Assembly: GCF_011382985.1 (NCBI RefSeq)
Contig: NZ_CP049933.1
Coordinates: forward strand, 2,418,001 to 2,482,000
Origin: Leucobacter coleopterorum
GTDB lineage: Bacteria; Actinomycetota; Actinomycetes; Actinomycetales; Microbacteriaceae
Length of the DNA: 64,000 nucleotides
Reading direction: 5' to 3'
A program made the position numbers and the translations under genes. This document shows, one piece after another, positions 29,721-37,811 of this stretch (within the stretch, counting starts at the first letter, position 1; every line of letters starts with the position of its first letter). The notes beneath the pieces are model-generated. The model was given only the letters and a program-made list of their open reading frames with translations. It searched no databases and was not told where the DNA came from.

Positions 29721-30292
29721 GTCATGGATGGCAGCATGTGTGGTCCAGATTGACCGCGAGCCTGACCCGCATGCCCAAGGCCCCAGCGAAATCTGCGCTG
29801 ACCGAGGCGATGCGCAGAGTTAGCCCGAGGCCGCTGCGCGAGCTGTTCACCCTCGTCGCTGGCCCTGCGCCACCCAGGTCTCCTCAGCGGTGAGATTCGC
29901 CGGCCGACTCGTTGTCGCGATCGATGGCACCCAGGTCCAGGTCGCAGATACCGAGATGAACCGGCTCGCGTTTCCCAAGCCTCCGAGCGGCCCGAACGGA
30001 GAAACCGGATACCCGACAGTCAGACTTCTGACACTCATCGCCACAGGCACCAGATCGGTGATCGCGGCCGTATTCGGATCCGATCACGTGGAAGAACTCA
30101 GCTACGCCGACCAGCTGACAACGGCGCTCCGCCAGGAATGTTGCTCCTCGGGGCCGGAACTTCACCACGTTCAAGCACTTCACTCGAATCAACACTGCTG
30201 GAGCCGATTTCCTGATCCGCGGCAAGACCGGTCGCGCGCAGGGCGTAATGAAACTCTCTTCCCGGAAGGAGACACACCCCAGCTACAGCTAG
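29690..30292 (+). pseudogene. IS4-family transposase remnant
   Basis: Fragments of an IS4-type transposase. A piece of the N-terminal IS4 domain (TRMPKAPAKSALTEAMRRVSPRPLRELFTLV) is followed by the start of the DDE core, LVVAIDGTQVQVADTEMNRLAFPK, with GYPTVRLLTLIATGTRSVIAAVFG. Then comes NFTTFKHFTRINTAGADFLIRG, ending at TAG 30292. Frame breaks lie near 29868 and 30145. The beginning and the last third of the protein, and any inverted repeats, are missing. It abuts the truncated istA, so one element probably inserted into or recombined with the other. Confidence 0.7.
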
Positions 30293-30637
30293 GCAACTTG
30301 AGCAGTCTCGGTGACGATCCTCAGCAAGCGCGCGTAATCACCGATTGCTGAAATGACGCTAGTCCTTACCTTCTCCCGTTCAGTTCTTGGGATCCTCCAT
30401 GTGCAGCAAGATTGCCCTGAGCACCCTTGCCACGACTCAAATCGATGCACTAACCCGGAAGACCTGCTCACCTCTCGGCTGCATTAATAACCCGCCCCTT
30501 CCCTGGGGTTCTTGGATCTACGTACACCGCAGAAGATTCACTTGGCCCGCCTGCTTCTGGTTTGCTCCCAAACACCTGCATGCGAAGATGTAGAAAGACA
30601 TCGACCACGAACCTTCTATTCAAGACTTGGAGTGCCC
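30293..30637. other. Intergenic stretch between IS4 remnant and TerC gene
   Basis: No gene is supported. Short open frames do not look protein-like. I looked for a manganese (yybP-ykoY) riboswitch, which precedes some TerC-family genes, and did not find a convincing match. Confidence 0.4.
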
Positions 30638-31615
30638 GTGTACGTTACACCCACCGTATGGCTCATCACGATCGCGGTAACCATCTTGTTCTTCGTGTAT
30701 GAGTTTTTTGCGCACGTTCGCACACCGCACGCGCCAACCATCTTTGAATCCGCGCGCTGGTCAGCGTTCTATATTGGACTCGCGCTACTTTTTGGTGTGG
30801 GAATCGGCATCGTGAGCGGTTGGAAGTATGGCGGAGAATACTTCGCTGGCTACCTGACTGAGAAGGCGCTCTCTGTCGATAATCTGTTCGTCTTTCTGAT
30901 CGTTATGTCTGCGTTTGCGGTGCCAAAGATCTATCAGCAGAAGGTGCTGATGATCGGGATCGTGATCGCTCTCATCATGCGCGGTATTTTTATCGCCGTG
31001 GGAGCGACGCTCATCTCGAACTTCTCGTGGGTGTTCTACGTTTTCGGTGCCATGCTGCTTTTTCTCGCTTATCGTCAGGCGTTCACCCACGGCGATTCAA
31101 ATCCCGCGGAGGGCCGATTTATGCGCCTGGTGCGCCGTGTGCTTCCGGTGAGTGACGAATACAACAGCGACAAACTGTTCGCACGCATTGATGGGCGCAT
31201 TTTTGTTACTCCCATGTTTCTCGTAATCATCGCCATCGGTTTTGTCGACCTAATCTTCGCGGTGGACTCGATTCCCGCCATCTTTGGTCTCACCGAGGAG
31301 GCCTACATCGTCTTCACGGCCAACGCGTTCGCCCTGATGGGTCTTCGCCAGCTGTTCTTCCTCATTGGAGGCCTTCTGGAGCGTCTCGTCTACCTCGCCC
31401 AGGGGCTTGCGGTGATTCTCGCCTTCATCGGAGTCAAGCTCCTGATTCACGCACTACACAAGAACGAATTGCCGTTTATCAATGGCGGCAACCCGATCAA
31501 GGTGATCCCCGAGATCCCGATCTGCTTGTCGCTGCTGTTTATTCTCGCCACGATCGCGGTCGCCACTGTGGCGAGCCTCGCGAAGACGCGACGCGATTCG
31601 AAGGATGTCGCGTAA
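30638..31615 (+). CDS. TerC family integral membrane protein
   Basis: 325 residues, intact. Nine or so membrane spans with TerC hallmarks: ALSVDNLFVFLIVM and DLIFAVDSIPAIFG (the paired acidic motifs), GYLTEKALSV and NAFALMGLRQLFFLIGG. I choose the GTG at 30638, since GGAG lies 5 bp upstream; a GTG at 30632 is the alternative. TerC-family proteins (Alx, MeeF-type) are now linked mainly to manganese export and metallation of secreted proteins rather than tellurite alone. It lies inside the 39-bp direct repeats, so it may be island cargo or an old neighbour of tRNA-Arg. Confidence 0.9.
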   Translation: MYVTPTVWLITIAVTILFFVYEFFAHVRTPHAPTIFESARWSAFYIGLALLFGVGIGIVSGWKYGGEYFAGYLTEKALSVDNLFVFLIVMSAFAVPKIYQQKVLMIGIVIALIMRGIFIAVGATLISNFSWVFYVFGAMLLFLAYRQAFTHGDSNPAEGRFMRLVRRVLPVSDEYNSDKLFARIDGRIFVTPMFLVIIAIGFVDLIFAVDSIPAIFGLTEEAYIVFTANAFALMGLRQLFFLIGGLLERLVYLAQGLAVILAFIGVKLLIHALHKNELPFINGGNPIKVIPEIPICLSLLFILATIAVATVASLAKTRRDSKDVA

Positions 31616-31703
31616 GACACTGTGCCATGAACGCTTCTTGACTTCAGAAGCAATTGAGAAGACAGTGATTTCTCACCAACTCCGGGCTACAAACAAAGTG
31701 ACG

Positions 31704-31742
31704 GGGGCACTGTAGCAATGGCTTCCACCGCGCTGGCGGTGG
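31704..31742 (+). repeat. Island direct repeat, right copy (att-like)
   Basis: 39-bp identical copy of 24394-24432. Here the run before it is GGGGG, which also supports the missing G in the tRNA copy. No tRNA body is upstream: only its last bases are present, as expected of an attR left by integration at the tRNA 3' end. Confidence 0.6.
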
Positions 31743-31747
31743 AAGCC
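31720..31747 (+). terminator. Hairpin terminator, right copy
   Basis: Perfect 12-bp stem GGCTTCCACCGC / GCGGTGGAAGCC around GCTG, followed by GTCTTGTTTC. It would end TerC transcription and may act in both directions, as the next gene converges. Confidence 0.7.
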
Positions 31748-31761
31748 GTCTTGTTTCTCGC

Positions 31762-32703
31762 TCAGCTCTCCTGAATAGACGGGAAAACCCAGCTACCATC
31801 AAGGACCTCTGCCCGCGGTCGGTACAGGCGCACGAGGTAGTTCCAGCCTTCAGGCGTGGGAATAACGTTGGGCGTTCCGATCGGCCAGTCCCCGAAGCGC
31901 ACTGTCACCGATCCATCTGCGTTGCGCGCTCCCGTGATGTTGTTGATCGTGTAGACGCCGGACTGGTTGGGCTCAAAATAACCGGCGGCGTTATACACGG
32001 AAATCGACCAGAAGCCGTCGACCGGCACATCTGGCACCGTGAGTTGGTAGGTTCCCGCAGGTAACTTCGGGTTCACCCCGATATAGCTGGCCTCGCGCGA
32101 TGGCAACCCACCCCAGCCAGCCGCTGTTCCGATGAGATGTCTGATCGGATCGGTCTCTTCGCGAGTTCCGAAGGTCCGCTCAAACCCGGTGAGGTTACTC
32201 GCAAGGACTAGAAGCGCGTTACGCGTGTCTGTGAACGACTTCTCGTCGTAATCTGGCATCTCAAATGAAATCGCGGAGTTGCTGCGGAGCTCCAATTGAT
32301 CCTGAATCTCGGCAACGGCGGCGAGGTCAGCAGGATCGTTCGGATCCACAAGTGTTCGCACCGCAAGCACCACGTAGGGCGAACCGAACTGTTGCTGGGT
32401 CAGTTCGTGAGTGCCCACTTCGTGGTATATCCGGTTGATGTAGTGATCCTGATTCACCACCATGGCCGAAAGATAACGCTCCCCGTGCTCGGGAATGGCG
32501 AACAACGCCCCCTGCGAGATATCAACCACCGCGAAGCTGTAGAGCGTGTCGCGGTTCAGCCGGATGACAGTCTGATTGTCAATCGCGGCCGGTTGTCGGT
32601 TATGCAGGAAACGATTCACCCCACCAGCATCTCGCTGTAGGTCGTGAAACATGCGATCGTTCTCGGCACGGACAAAGTTATCTGAGTTCACAATGGCTGG
32701 CAT
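31762..32703 (-). CDS. DUF1254/DUF1214 domain protein
   Basis: 313 residues, intact, ATG at 32703. The N-terminal DUF1254 half shows TVIRLNRDTLYSFAVVDISQG and YLSAMVVNQDHYINRIYHEVG. The C-terminal DUF1214 half shows GTYQLTVPDVPVDGFWSISVYNAAGYFEPN and IPTPEGWNYLVRLYRPRAEVLDGSWVFP. No signal peptide is seen. Members are widespread in soil bacteria; the biochemical role is unknown. It lies just outside the island's right repeat and may mark where core chromosome resumes. Confidence 0.85.
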   Translation of the reverse strand: MPAIVNSDNFVRAENDRMFHDLQRDAGGVNRFLHNRQPAAIDNQTVIRLNRDTLYSFAVVDISQGALFAIPEHGERYLSAMVVNQDHYINRIYHEVGTHELTQQQFGSPYVVLAVRTLVDPNDPADLAAVAEIQDQLELRSNSAISFEMPDYDEKSFTDTRNALLVLASNLTGFERTFGTREETDPIRHLIGTAAGWGGLPSREASYIGVNPKLPAGTYQLTVPDVPVDGFWSISVYNAAGYFEPNQSGVYTINNITGARNADGSVTVRFGDWPIGTPNVIPTPEGWNYLVRLYRPRAEVLDGSWVFPSIQES

Positions 32704-33249
32704 GACGCCATCTTTACACGGCCGCTCAACGAAGCACCAGGGGTTTCATAACCTGCATGTTGGGGTTAAGTGAGCCACGAACCCGCGCAAAGTAACGGCG
32801 AAACATGGCAATTGCTAGTGTTTTTTGCTCACGCATACTGTGACGCTCGAGGGACGATGGTGAGCTTTGCTCGTGGCGGCCGGGCTGAACACACCTGAAA
32901 TAACTACGCAGACAACTGCTGATTCACGCAGTATCCCTGCAAGGGTCACCTCAGAGGGGCCTCAACGCCGCACAGCTCGGATTCAGAGGCGGTCTCAACT
33001 GTTGCGCATCTGGGCTGACAGGCAAACCTTCTTGCACAGGCAGCGCAAGTGACGTTGCCGTTTGGAACCCGTCAACTCTCGCACTCCTTGACCGGTGTTG
33101 AGTTCATCGCTGTAATCTTACCTACACGTTCGGGTGCTGTTACCACAGCAGGTTTGGGTATCCACGGGCACGCATTGGGCCAGCACGGTTCTTCTAGATA
33201 GCGAGAGGCTCTCACTGCCTGCAAAACCAGGCCAACCCACGGCGCCTTC
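32704..33249. other. Gene-poor stretch
   Basis: About 550 bp without a supportable gene. Short open frames here have no protein-like composition or ribosome site. No clear repeat or RNA fold is seen. Confidence 0.5.
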
Positions 33250-33513
33250 TCAACGGTAATGAGGGGGTACTAAGACAACTAACTGCGCCCTGCGGTTTGC
33301 ACGCATGACCAAGAGCATGGCGCCCATGACAAGCGCGGCGAGAGCCCCTCCTGCAGCCAAACCTACGGGCGATTTAACTCCGGTTGTGGCCAGCATGCTT
33401 GTATGAGTCGACGTTTCAGCAGAAGCTGCCGGGAGGTGACGGGAAGAGTCACCGGGTCGGTAGAAGGAATTGATGCACCCTGGGTTTACCAGAGGTACCC
33501 AAAGAGGTCCCAA
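33250..33513 (-). CDS. Orphan LAxTG cell-wall sorting tail (surface-protein remnant)
   Basis: An open frame of 87 residues whose last 45 form a complete sortase sorting signal: LATTG, a hydrophobic span (VGLAAGGALAALVMGAMLLVM) and a basic tail (RANRRAQ). The first 40 residues have no signal peptide or domain. It therefore looks like the end of a larger wall-anchored protein whose body is lost, rather than a functional gene. It lies upstream of, and divergent from, the SipW cluster. Confidence 0.45.
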   Translation of the reverse strand: MGPLWVPLVNPGCINSFYRPGDSSRHLPAASAETSTHTSMLATTGVKSPVGLAAGGALAALVMGAMLLVMRANRRAQLVVLVPPHYR

Positions 33514-33603
33514 AAGAGTATTCTTGCCTCATGGGATAGCTATTCACGGTTTGTCAGCACTTGAATAATTCAGATACTGGCGAAACATTGGGAAGGAATA
33601 ACA

Positions 33604-34166
33604 ATGAAGTTATCATTTTCTCCGCGAGCCAGAATATTTGCCGCCGCCGCAGTTGTTCTGGCGGCTGGTGTGGGCGCCACGCTCGCAGCATTTACTGATA
33701 GCGGCAATGTTGAAACGACGTTTACCGCTGGATCGTTGGATCTTAAGTTCGACGGCGATGAGGATGGCAACCCGACCAACTATGTTGTTGATTTCAGTGC
33801 AGGATTCGACAACCTCGCGCCGGGTGACACGGTTACCCGCGACCTGCTGGTTTTCAATTCTGGAACACTGGACGCTCTACTCAGCCTCGGGACACCACAG
33901 ATCACAAACTCCGCGGGAACACCTTCGCCGGCTCTGCAAGATTCACTCACCATGACTATCACCGACATAACTGTTCCGGCTTCTCCGGTTTCTGTCTATG
34001 ACGGACCCCTCCCAAATTCAGGGTTCACTTCCTTGGACATATCCTCAGGTGGCGCCGCAAATGGCAGGACCCTTCAGATGGAAGTAACGCTTGACTCTGC
34101 TGCGCCTCCCTCGGTCGGGGACAAACCATTACGGTCGTGCTTCCGTTCACCGCGACCCAGTCATAG
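33604..34166 (+). CDS. TasA/CalY-like protein with SipW-type signal peptide
   Basis: About 187 residues. The N-terminus is a SipW-cognate (alternate-type) signal peptide: ARIFAAAAVVLAAGVGATLAAFTDSGNVETTFTAG, where LAAFTDSG resembles the cleavage region of TasA/camelysin proteins. The rest is beta-rich with NLAPGDTVTRDLLVFNSGTLDALLSL, as in TasA. AAGGAA lies 8 bp upstream of the ATG. One G is missing near 34116; restored, the end reads VGGQTITVVLPFTATQS with stop at 34164. It heads a four-gene cluster ending with the dedicated signal peptidase. TasA proteins form extracellular fibres; here the role is inferred. Confidence 0.8.
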
Positions 34167-34248
34167 GCTTGAACGACATGAGGATAAGTCCATCGCGGCT
34201 GTTTACCCGAGCGACTTGGCAAGCTAAAAGCTTTGAGAAAGGGTCACA

Positions 34249-34805
34249 ATGCAACACGCGGACTTTCTCTCTCAGGGTGGGATCGTTACTGACCCCACCG
34301 GAATTACATTTGGGAACATTCAACCGGGCGATGTAAATACTGCTCAGGCCACCTTAACTAACACGCGTGACGCGCCCATGAAGTTATCGGGTCTGCTTCA
34401 GCAGTCAGGGGACCTTTTTGAGGGAGAGAACCCTCTCACTGTTCAATTTCGCATTGATGGGGGTGAGATATGCCCCAACGAACCAAACGCAGTTTTGCCC
34501 CTTGGGAATGTCAGTATTTCGGTGACTGGAGAAATGCCCTTACGGCAGGAAATGAATACCAGCTAGCGACTGGTCAAGCCACTTACTACTTCACCGCGAA
34601 TGAGATCACGCGAGAGGCTTGCTTTGGTAGCGAAACACCTAAGCCCACTGTTTCTGCTCCGCTGCCAGGTGGAGAGGGACTCCCTGTTACAGGGTCACCG
34701 TATGCACCTTTCATATCACTCGGTTTCACGCTCTTATTGAGTGCCGCGGTGCTGTTCTTTGTTCGTAGGCTTTGGAGGAGCAGACGATGCCAAAAGCCCA
34801 CCTGA
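34249..34805 (+). CDS. Small LPVTG wall-anchored protein of the SipW cluster
   Basis: About 186 residues after repair. The body has ITFGNIQPGDVNTAQATLTNTRDAPMKL, a pattern like the DUF11/TasA beta-sandwich. The end is a classical sorting signal: EGLPVTG, a hydrophobic span (FISLGFTLLLSAAVLFFV) and RRLWRSRR. The ATG at 34249 has GAAAGG upstream and an in-frame stop just before it. No signal peptide is therefore visible, which is odd for a sorted protein; a further error upstream could hide one. One C is missing near 34534 (VTGEMPLTAGNEYQL). It overlaps the next gene's start by 19 bp. Confidence 0.65.
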
Positions 34806-36019
34806 AAGGAACTCAAAGCGTCGCATCACTCACCGTTTCCAAGCGGAGGATCGTGGGTGCGCTGTTTGCGGTCTTGCTGGCACTTTTAACAACGATTACA
34901 ACTGATCGCGCCAGTGCGTTGTTTAGTGACACTGGTGCTGTTCAGACGACCTTTGCCAGCACGGCCGCAGTTGAGCTCAGATTTGTTGGGGTGGCTGCCG
35001 GAGAGGGATACTCTCTGGGCTGGACCGCTGATGGAAATCTCTATGCGTGGGGCAGCAACGCGCAAGGGCAACTCGGACTCGGTGATCGCACGGCTCGCCT
35101 GCAACCCACACTCATTCCTTTTCCTCCAGGGACCCAGATCGTGGAAGCCTCCGCAGGAATCGACATGACCATCGCACTTACTTCAACGGGCGTTGTGTAC
35201 ACCTGGGGAAATCGGGATGTCACGGCAGGAACGGACCGACCTGAAATTGTGCCGTCACTCAGTGCCCTAGGGGTAACGGGAGTATCTGCAGGAGGCTATT
35301 TCTTTCTGGCATGGACTTCAAGTGGACAACTGTACTCGTGGGGCAACAACGGTTCAGGTCGGCTGGGACGGGCTGGGACGGGGAATGACAATACCCCCGC
35401 ACGCGTGACTGCCCAATCACTCAACTCGAGGGTAGTGGTTGGTGCAGACGCAGGACGTGCAATGGGGGCGGCATGGGTAAGCGGAACCACAGGCACTACG
35501 CGAGTTTCGTTTTGGGGAGACCTTTTCGGATCCACGACTGGCCAAAGTGGCCTAGGGTTGCCAGAGGGGCAGTCGGTGCAAGGCCTCAATGTTGGGAGTC
35601 GGTACGCATTCGTTTGGACATCCAACGGCGAGCTGTATGGAGGAAACACGAACTCATTGAGCCGAGTTGCTGGAACAACCAGCTCCTTTATTGTAGGTGC
35701 CGAAGTGAGCGTGCCCTCGGCGGGAGCACTGAGCTACTTTGCCTGGGACCAAAACGGGGCGCTCCTCGCGTGGGGACTCAACTCTTCTGGCCAGTTGGGT
35801 CTCGGTGATGTCGCAGACCGAGCTAGCCCAACCTCGGTGAGCCTTCCTCCGGGGGCAAGCGTGTCTTCGCTCAATGTCGGATCAAACCACTCACTTTTTG
35901 CGGGTTCGAATGGCGCCTTTTCTAGTGCGGGAAGTAATGCCCAGGGTGCACTCGGCGACAACACTACTGTCCCAAGAAACACGTTCAGCGTTCCTGTCAT
36001 CATACTGAGATGGCCGTGA
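34787..36019 (+). CDS. Secreted RCC1-type beta-propeller protein
   Basis: 410 residues, intact. An N-terminal SipW-like signal (RRIVGALFAVLLALLTTI, then ALFSDTGAVQTTFAS) is followed by seven repeats of about 50 residues of RCC1 type. Clear examples are YAWGSNAQGQLGLGD, YTWGNRDVTAG, YSWGNNGSGRLGRAG, LLAWGLNSSGQLGLGD and SSAGSNAQGALGDNT. Seven blades would close a full propeller. ATG 34787 has GGAGGAG upstream. It overlaps the LPVTG gene before it and the signal peptidase after it, so all should be co-translated. RCC1 repeats are best known from eukaryotic regulators; in bacteria they occur in exported proteins of unknown binding target. Confidence 0.85.
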   Translation: MPKAHLKGTQSVASLTVSKRRIVGALFAVLLALLTTITTDRASALFSDTGAVQTTFASTAAVELRFVGVAAGEGYSLGWTADGNLYAWGSNAQGQLGLGDRTARLQPTLIPFPPGTQIVEASAGIDMTIALTSTGVVYTWGNRDVTAGTDRPEIVPSLSALGVTGVSAGGYFFLAWTSSGQLYSWGNNGSGRLGRAGTGNDNTPARVTAQSLNSRVVVGADAGRAMGAAWVSGTTGTTRVSFWGDLFGSTTGQSGLGLPEGQSVQGLNVGSRYAFVWTSNGELYGGNTNSLSRVAGTTSSFIVGAEVSVPSAGALSYFAWDQNGALLAWGLNSSGQLGLGDVADRASPTSVSLPPGASVSSLNVGSNHSLFAGSNGAFSSAGSNAQGALGDNTTVPRNTFSVPVIILRWP

Positions 36020-36540
36020 CCAAGAACATGCTTGACGCTCTTCACCGTGGTAGCAAAATACTGCTTAACCTTGCAGCAGTGCTTGGGGTAATTTGTGCGC
36101 TCGTTGCGGTGGTGGCTATTGTCTGGGGTGTTCGCCCGATTGTATTCTCAACGAATTCAATGTCGCCAAGCGTTCCCGCTGGCTCCCTTGCGTTTACGAT
36201 CCCCGTCGACTCGGCAGTGATTGCTCCCGGAGATATCGTCAGTGCACAACGTCTTGGGGATGGAAAACTCGTGACGCATCGCGTAGTTTCAGTCGATCAC
36301 AAAGAATCGAATACAACACTTATAATGCGCGGAGACGCAAACAGCAGTAACGACGCTGCTCCATACGACGTCTCAGATGGTGCCCAAAAAGTCATTTGGC
36401 ATATTCCTCATGCCGGCGGGCTTGTCACGGTATTTCAATCTCCATGGATCATCGGCGGCGCCCTGGCCTTGCTCGTTATCGCACTGATTCCTAACAAGAA
36501 AGACAAGGACCGTGCTGTTGAGAAAACCCCACCGTCGTAA
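36010..36540 (+). CDS. SipW-type signal peptidase I
   Basis: 176 residues, intact. A membrane helix (LAAVLGVICALVAVVAIVWGV) precedes the catalytic Ser50 in STNSMSPSVPAGSL. The general base is His90 (GKLVTHRVV) rather than Lys, which marks the SipW/archaeal ER-type S26B group. MRGDANSSNDAAPYDV is the conserved final box. A second membrane helix near 145-165 ends in a basic tail. ATG 36010 overlaps the RCC1 gene stop. It should process the SipW-type signal peptides of the two exported proteins encoded just upstream. Confidence 0.9.
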   Translation: MAVTKNMLDALHRGSKILLNLAAVLGVICALVAVVAIVWGVRPIVFSTNSMSPSVPAGSLAFTIPVDSAVIAPGDIVSAQRLGDGKLVTHRVVSVDHKESNTTLIMRGDANSSNDAAPYDVSDGAQKVIWHIPHAGGLVTVFQSPWIIGGALALLVIALIPNKKDKDRAVEKTPPS

Positions 36541-36803
36541 AGGCAATGGCCCGCGATTTTCCTGCGCTGATGATAGATGCGTTCAACGAGATATTACCGG
36601 GGTGGAGCGCGACCATCTCACGCTGCTCAATCTCAAGGGTAAGGCGTGTAGTCAGGCAGAGCTCTCACTCTGGCTGACCTCAGACATCCTCACCGCCGCG
36701 CAGAGGTAGAGACACCTCAATGTGCAGCCAGCGGTAGCAACAGCAACCTCCCCGCAACGATATTGCAGCTAAATACCAAGACTGAAAGGTGAGACGGAAT
36801 AGC
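36541..36803. other. Intergenic stretch after the SipW cluster
   Basis: About 260 bp. A 65-codon open frame overlaps the end of the signal peptidase gene and runs to 36709 but has no ribosome site and unusual composition; I do not call it. AAAGGTGAG near 36786 serves the next gene. Confidence 0.4.
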
Positions 36804-37811
36804 ATGTCTCACATGGAACAGCGACAACTCGGACACTCACCGAAGCTTGCCTCGGTCGTGGGGCTTGGCACCTGGCAACTCGGCGCAGACTGGGGCGATG
36901 TCTCAGAAGCAGACGCTTTTACGGTGCTCGAAACCGCCGCCGCGGGCGGAGTAACGTTCTTTGACACCGCTGACGTGTATGGCGATGGCCGAAGCGAACA
37001 GCTCATCGGCCGTTTTCTCGACAGCAACAACCTGCGCGAGCGCATCACCGTCGCAACCAAGATGGGCCGGCGGCAGGAACAGGTCCCTGAGAACTACATC
37101 CTCGAGAACTTTAGACAGTGGATCGATCGCTCCCGCGTCAATCTCGGGGTGGATCAGCTCGACCTGGTGCAGCTGCACTGTCCTCCGAGCGCGGTGTACT
37201 CCTCCACAGTCGTCTATGACGCTCTCGATACCCTCGTTGAGGAGGGTGCCATCACAAACTATGGTGTGAGCGTCGAAACCGCGGCCGAGGCACTTGAAGC
37301 AATCAAGCACCCGGGTGTCGCCACCGTTCAGTTGATCGCCAACGCCTTCCGGCTCAAGGCCTTCGATCAGGTTATCCCCCAAGCCGCCGCCGCGGGCGTG
37401 GGCATCATCGCACGTGTTCCCCTCGCCTCAGGACTGCTGTCGGGGCGATACAGCGAAACCACTACCTTCGCCGAAAACGATCACCGCACCTACAACCGCG
37501 CAGGCGAAGCGTTCGATGTTGGTGAGACGTTCTCAGGTGTCGAATTCCCGACGGGGATCGCGGCCGCACGCGAGTTCTCTGCGCTCGTAAGCGAGCTGGC
37601 TCCTGCGGGTACTTCACCTTCCCAGGCCGCCATTGCGTGGCTCTGGCAGCAGCCGGGCATCACCACGGCCATTCCCGGGGCGCGCAACTCCGAGCAGGCA
37701 CTGGCGAATGCCCAGGCCGGGCAGATGCCCGAACTCGGTGACAGGTTCACCGCTGGAGTGCGTGATATCTACGACCGTCTCATTCGAAGCTCTGTGCACG
37801 GCCGTTGGTAG
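36804..37811 (+). CDS. Aldo/keto reductase
   Basis: 335 residues, intact. TIM-barrel NADPH-dependent oxidoreductase. The catalytic set appears as FFDTADVYGDGRSEQLIG (Asp and Tyr), VATKMG (Lys) and QLHCPP (His). The C-terminal cofactor site is TTAIPGARNSEQALANA. Close in pattern to the general stress / YhdN-like AKR group. ATG 36804 has AAAGGTGAG upstream. Cytoplasmic. The next gene overlaps its stop. Confidence 0.92.
   Translation: MSHMEQRQLGHSPKLASVVGLGTWQLGADWGDVSEADAFTVLETAAAGGVTFFDTADVYGDGRSEQLIGRFLDSNNLRERITVATKMGRRQEQVPENYILENFRQWIDRSRVNLGVDQLDLVQLHCPPSAVYSSTVVYDALDTLVEEGAITNYGVSVETAAEALEAIKHPGVATVQLIANAFRLKAFDQVIPQAAAAGVGIIARVPLASGLLSGRYSETTTFAENDHRTYNRAGEAFDVGETFSGVEFPTGIAAAREFSALVSELAPAGTSPSQAAIAWLWQQPGITTAIPGARNSEQALANAQAGQMPELGDRFTAGVRDIYDRLIRSSVHGRW

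Noticed and set aside
30293-30637. Manganese (yybP-ykoY) riboswitch before the TerC gene
   Set aside because: No convincing match to the conserved loop sequences could be found by eye.
30638-31615. TerC as evidence of a tellurite-resistance operon
   Set aside because: No other ter genes are nearby; TerC-family members are mostly linked to manganese handling.
23071-31747. CRISPR array or phage attachment with phage genes
   Set aside because: No spaced short repeats and no phage or integrase genes; only tRNA-end repeats and IS remnants are present.
32867-33052. 61-codon open frame in the gene-poor stretch
   Set aside because: No start context and no protein-like pattern.
36512-36709. 65-codon open frame after the SipW peptidase
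   Set aside because: No ribosome site, mixed composition, and it starts inside the peptidase gene; support is too weak.
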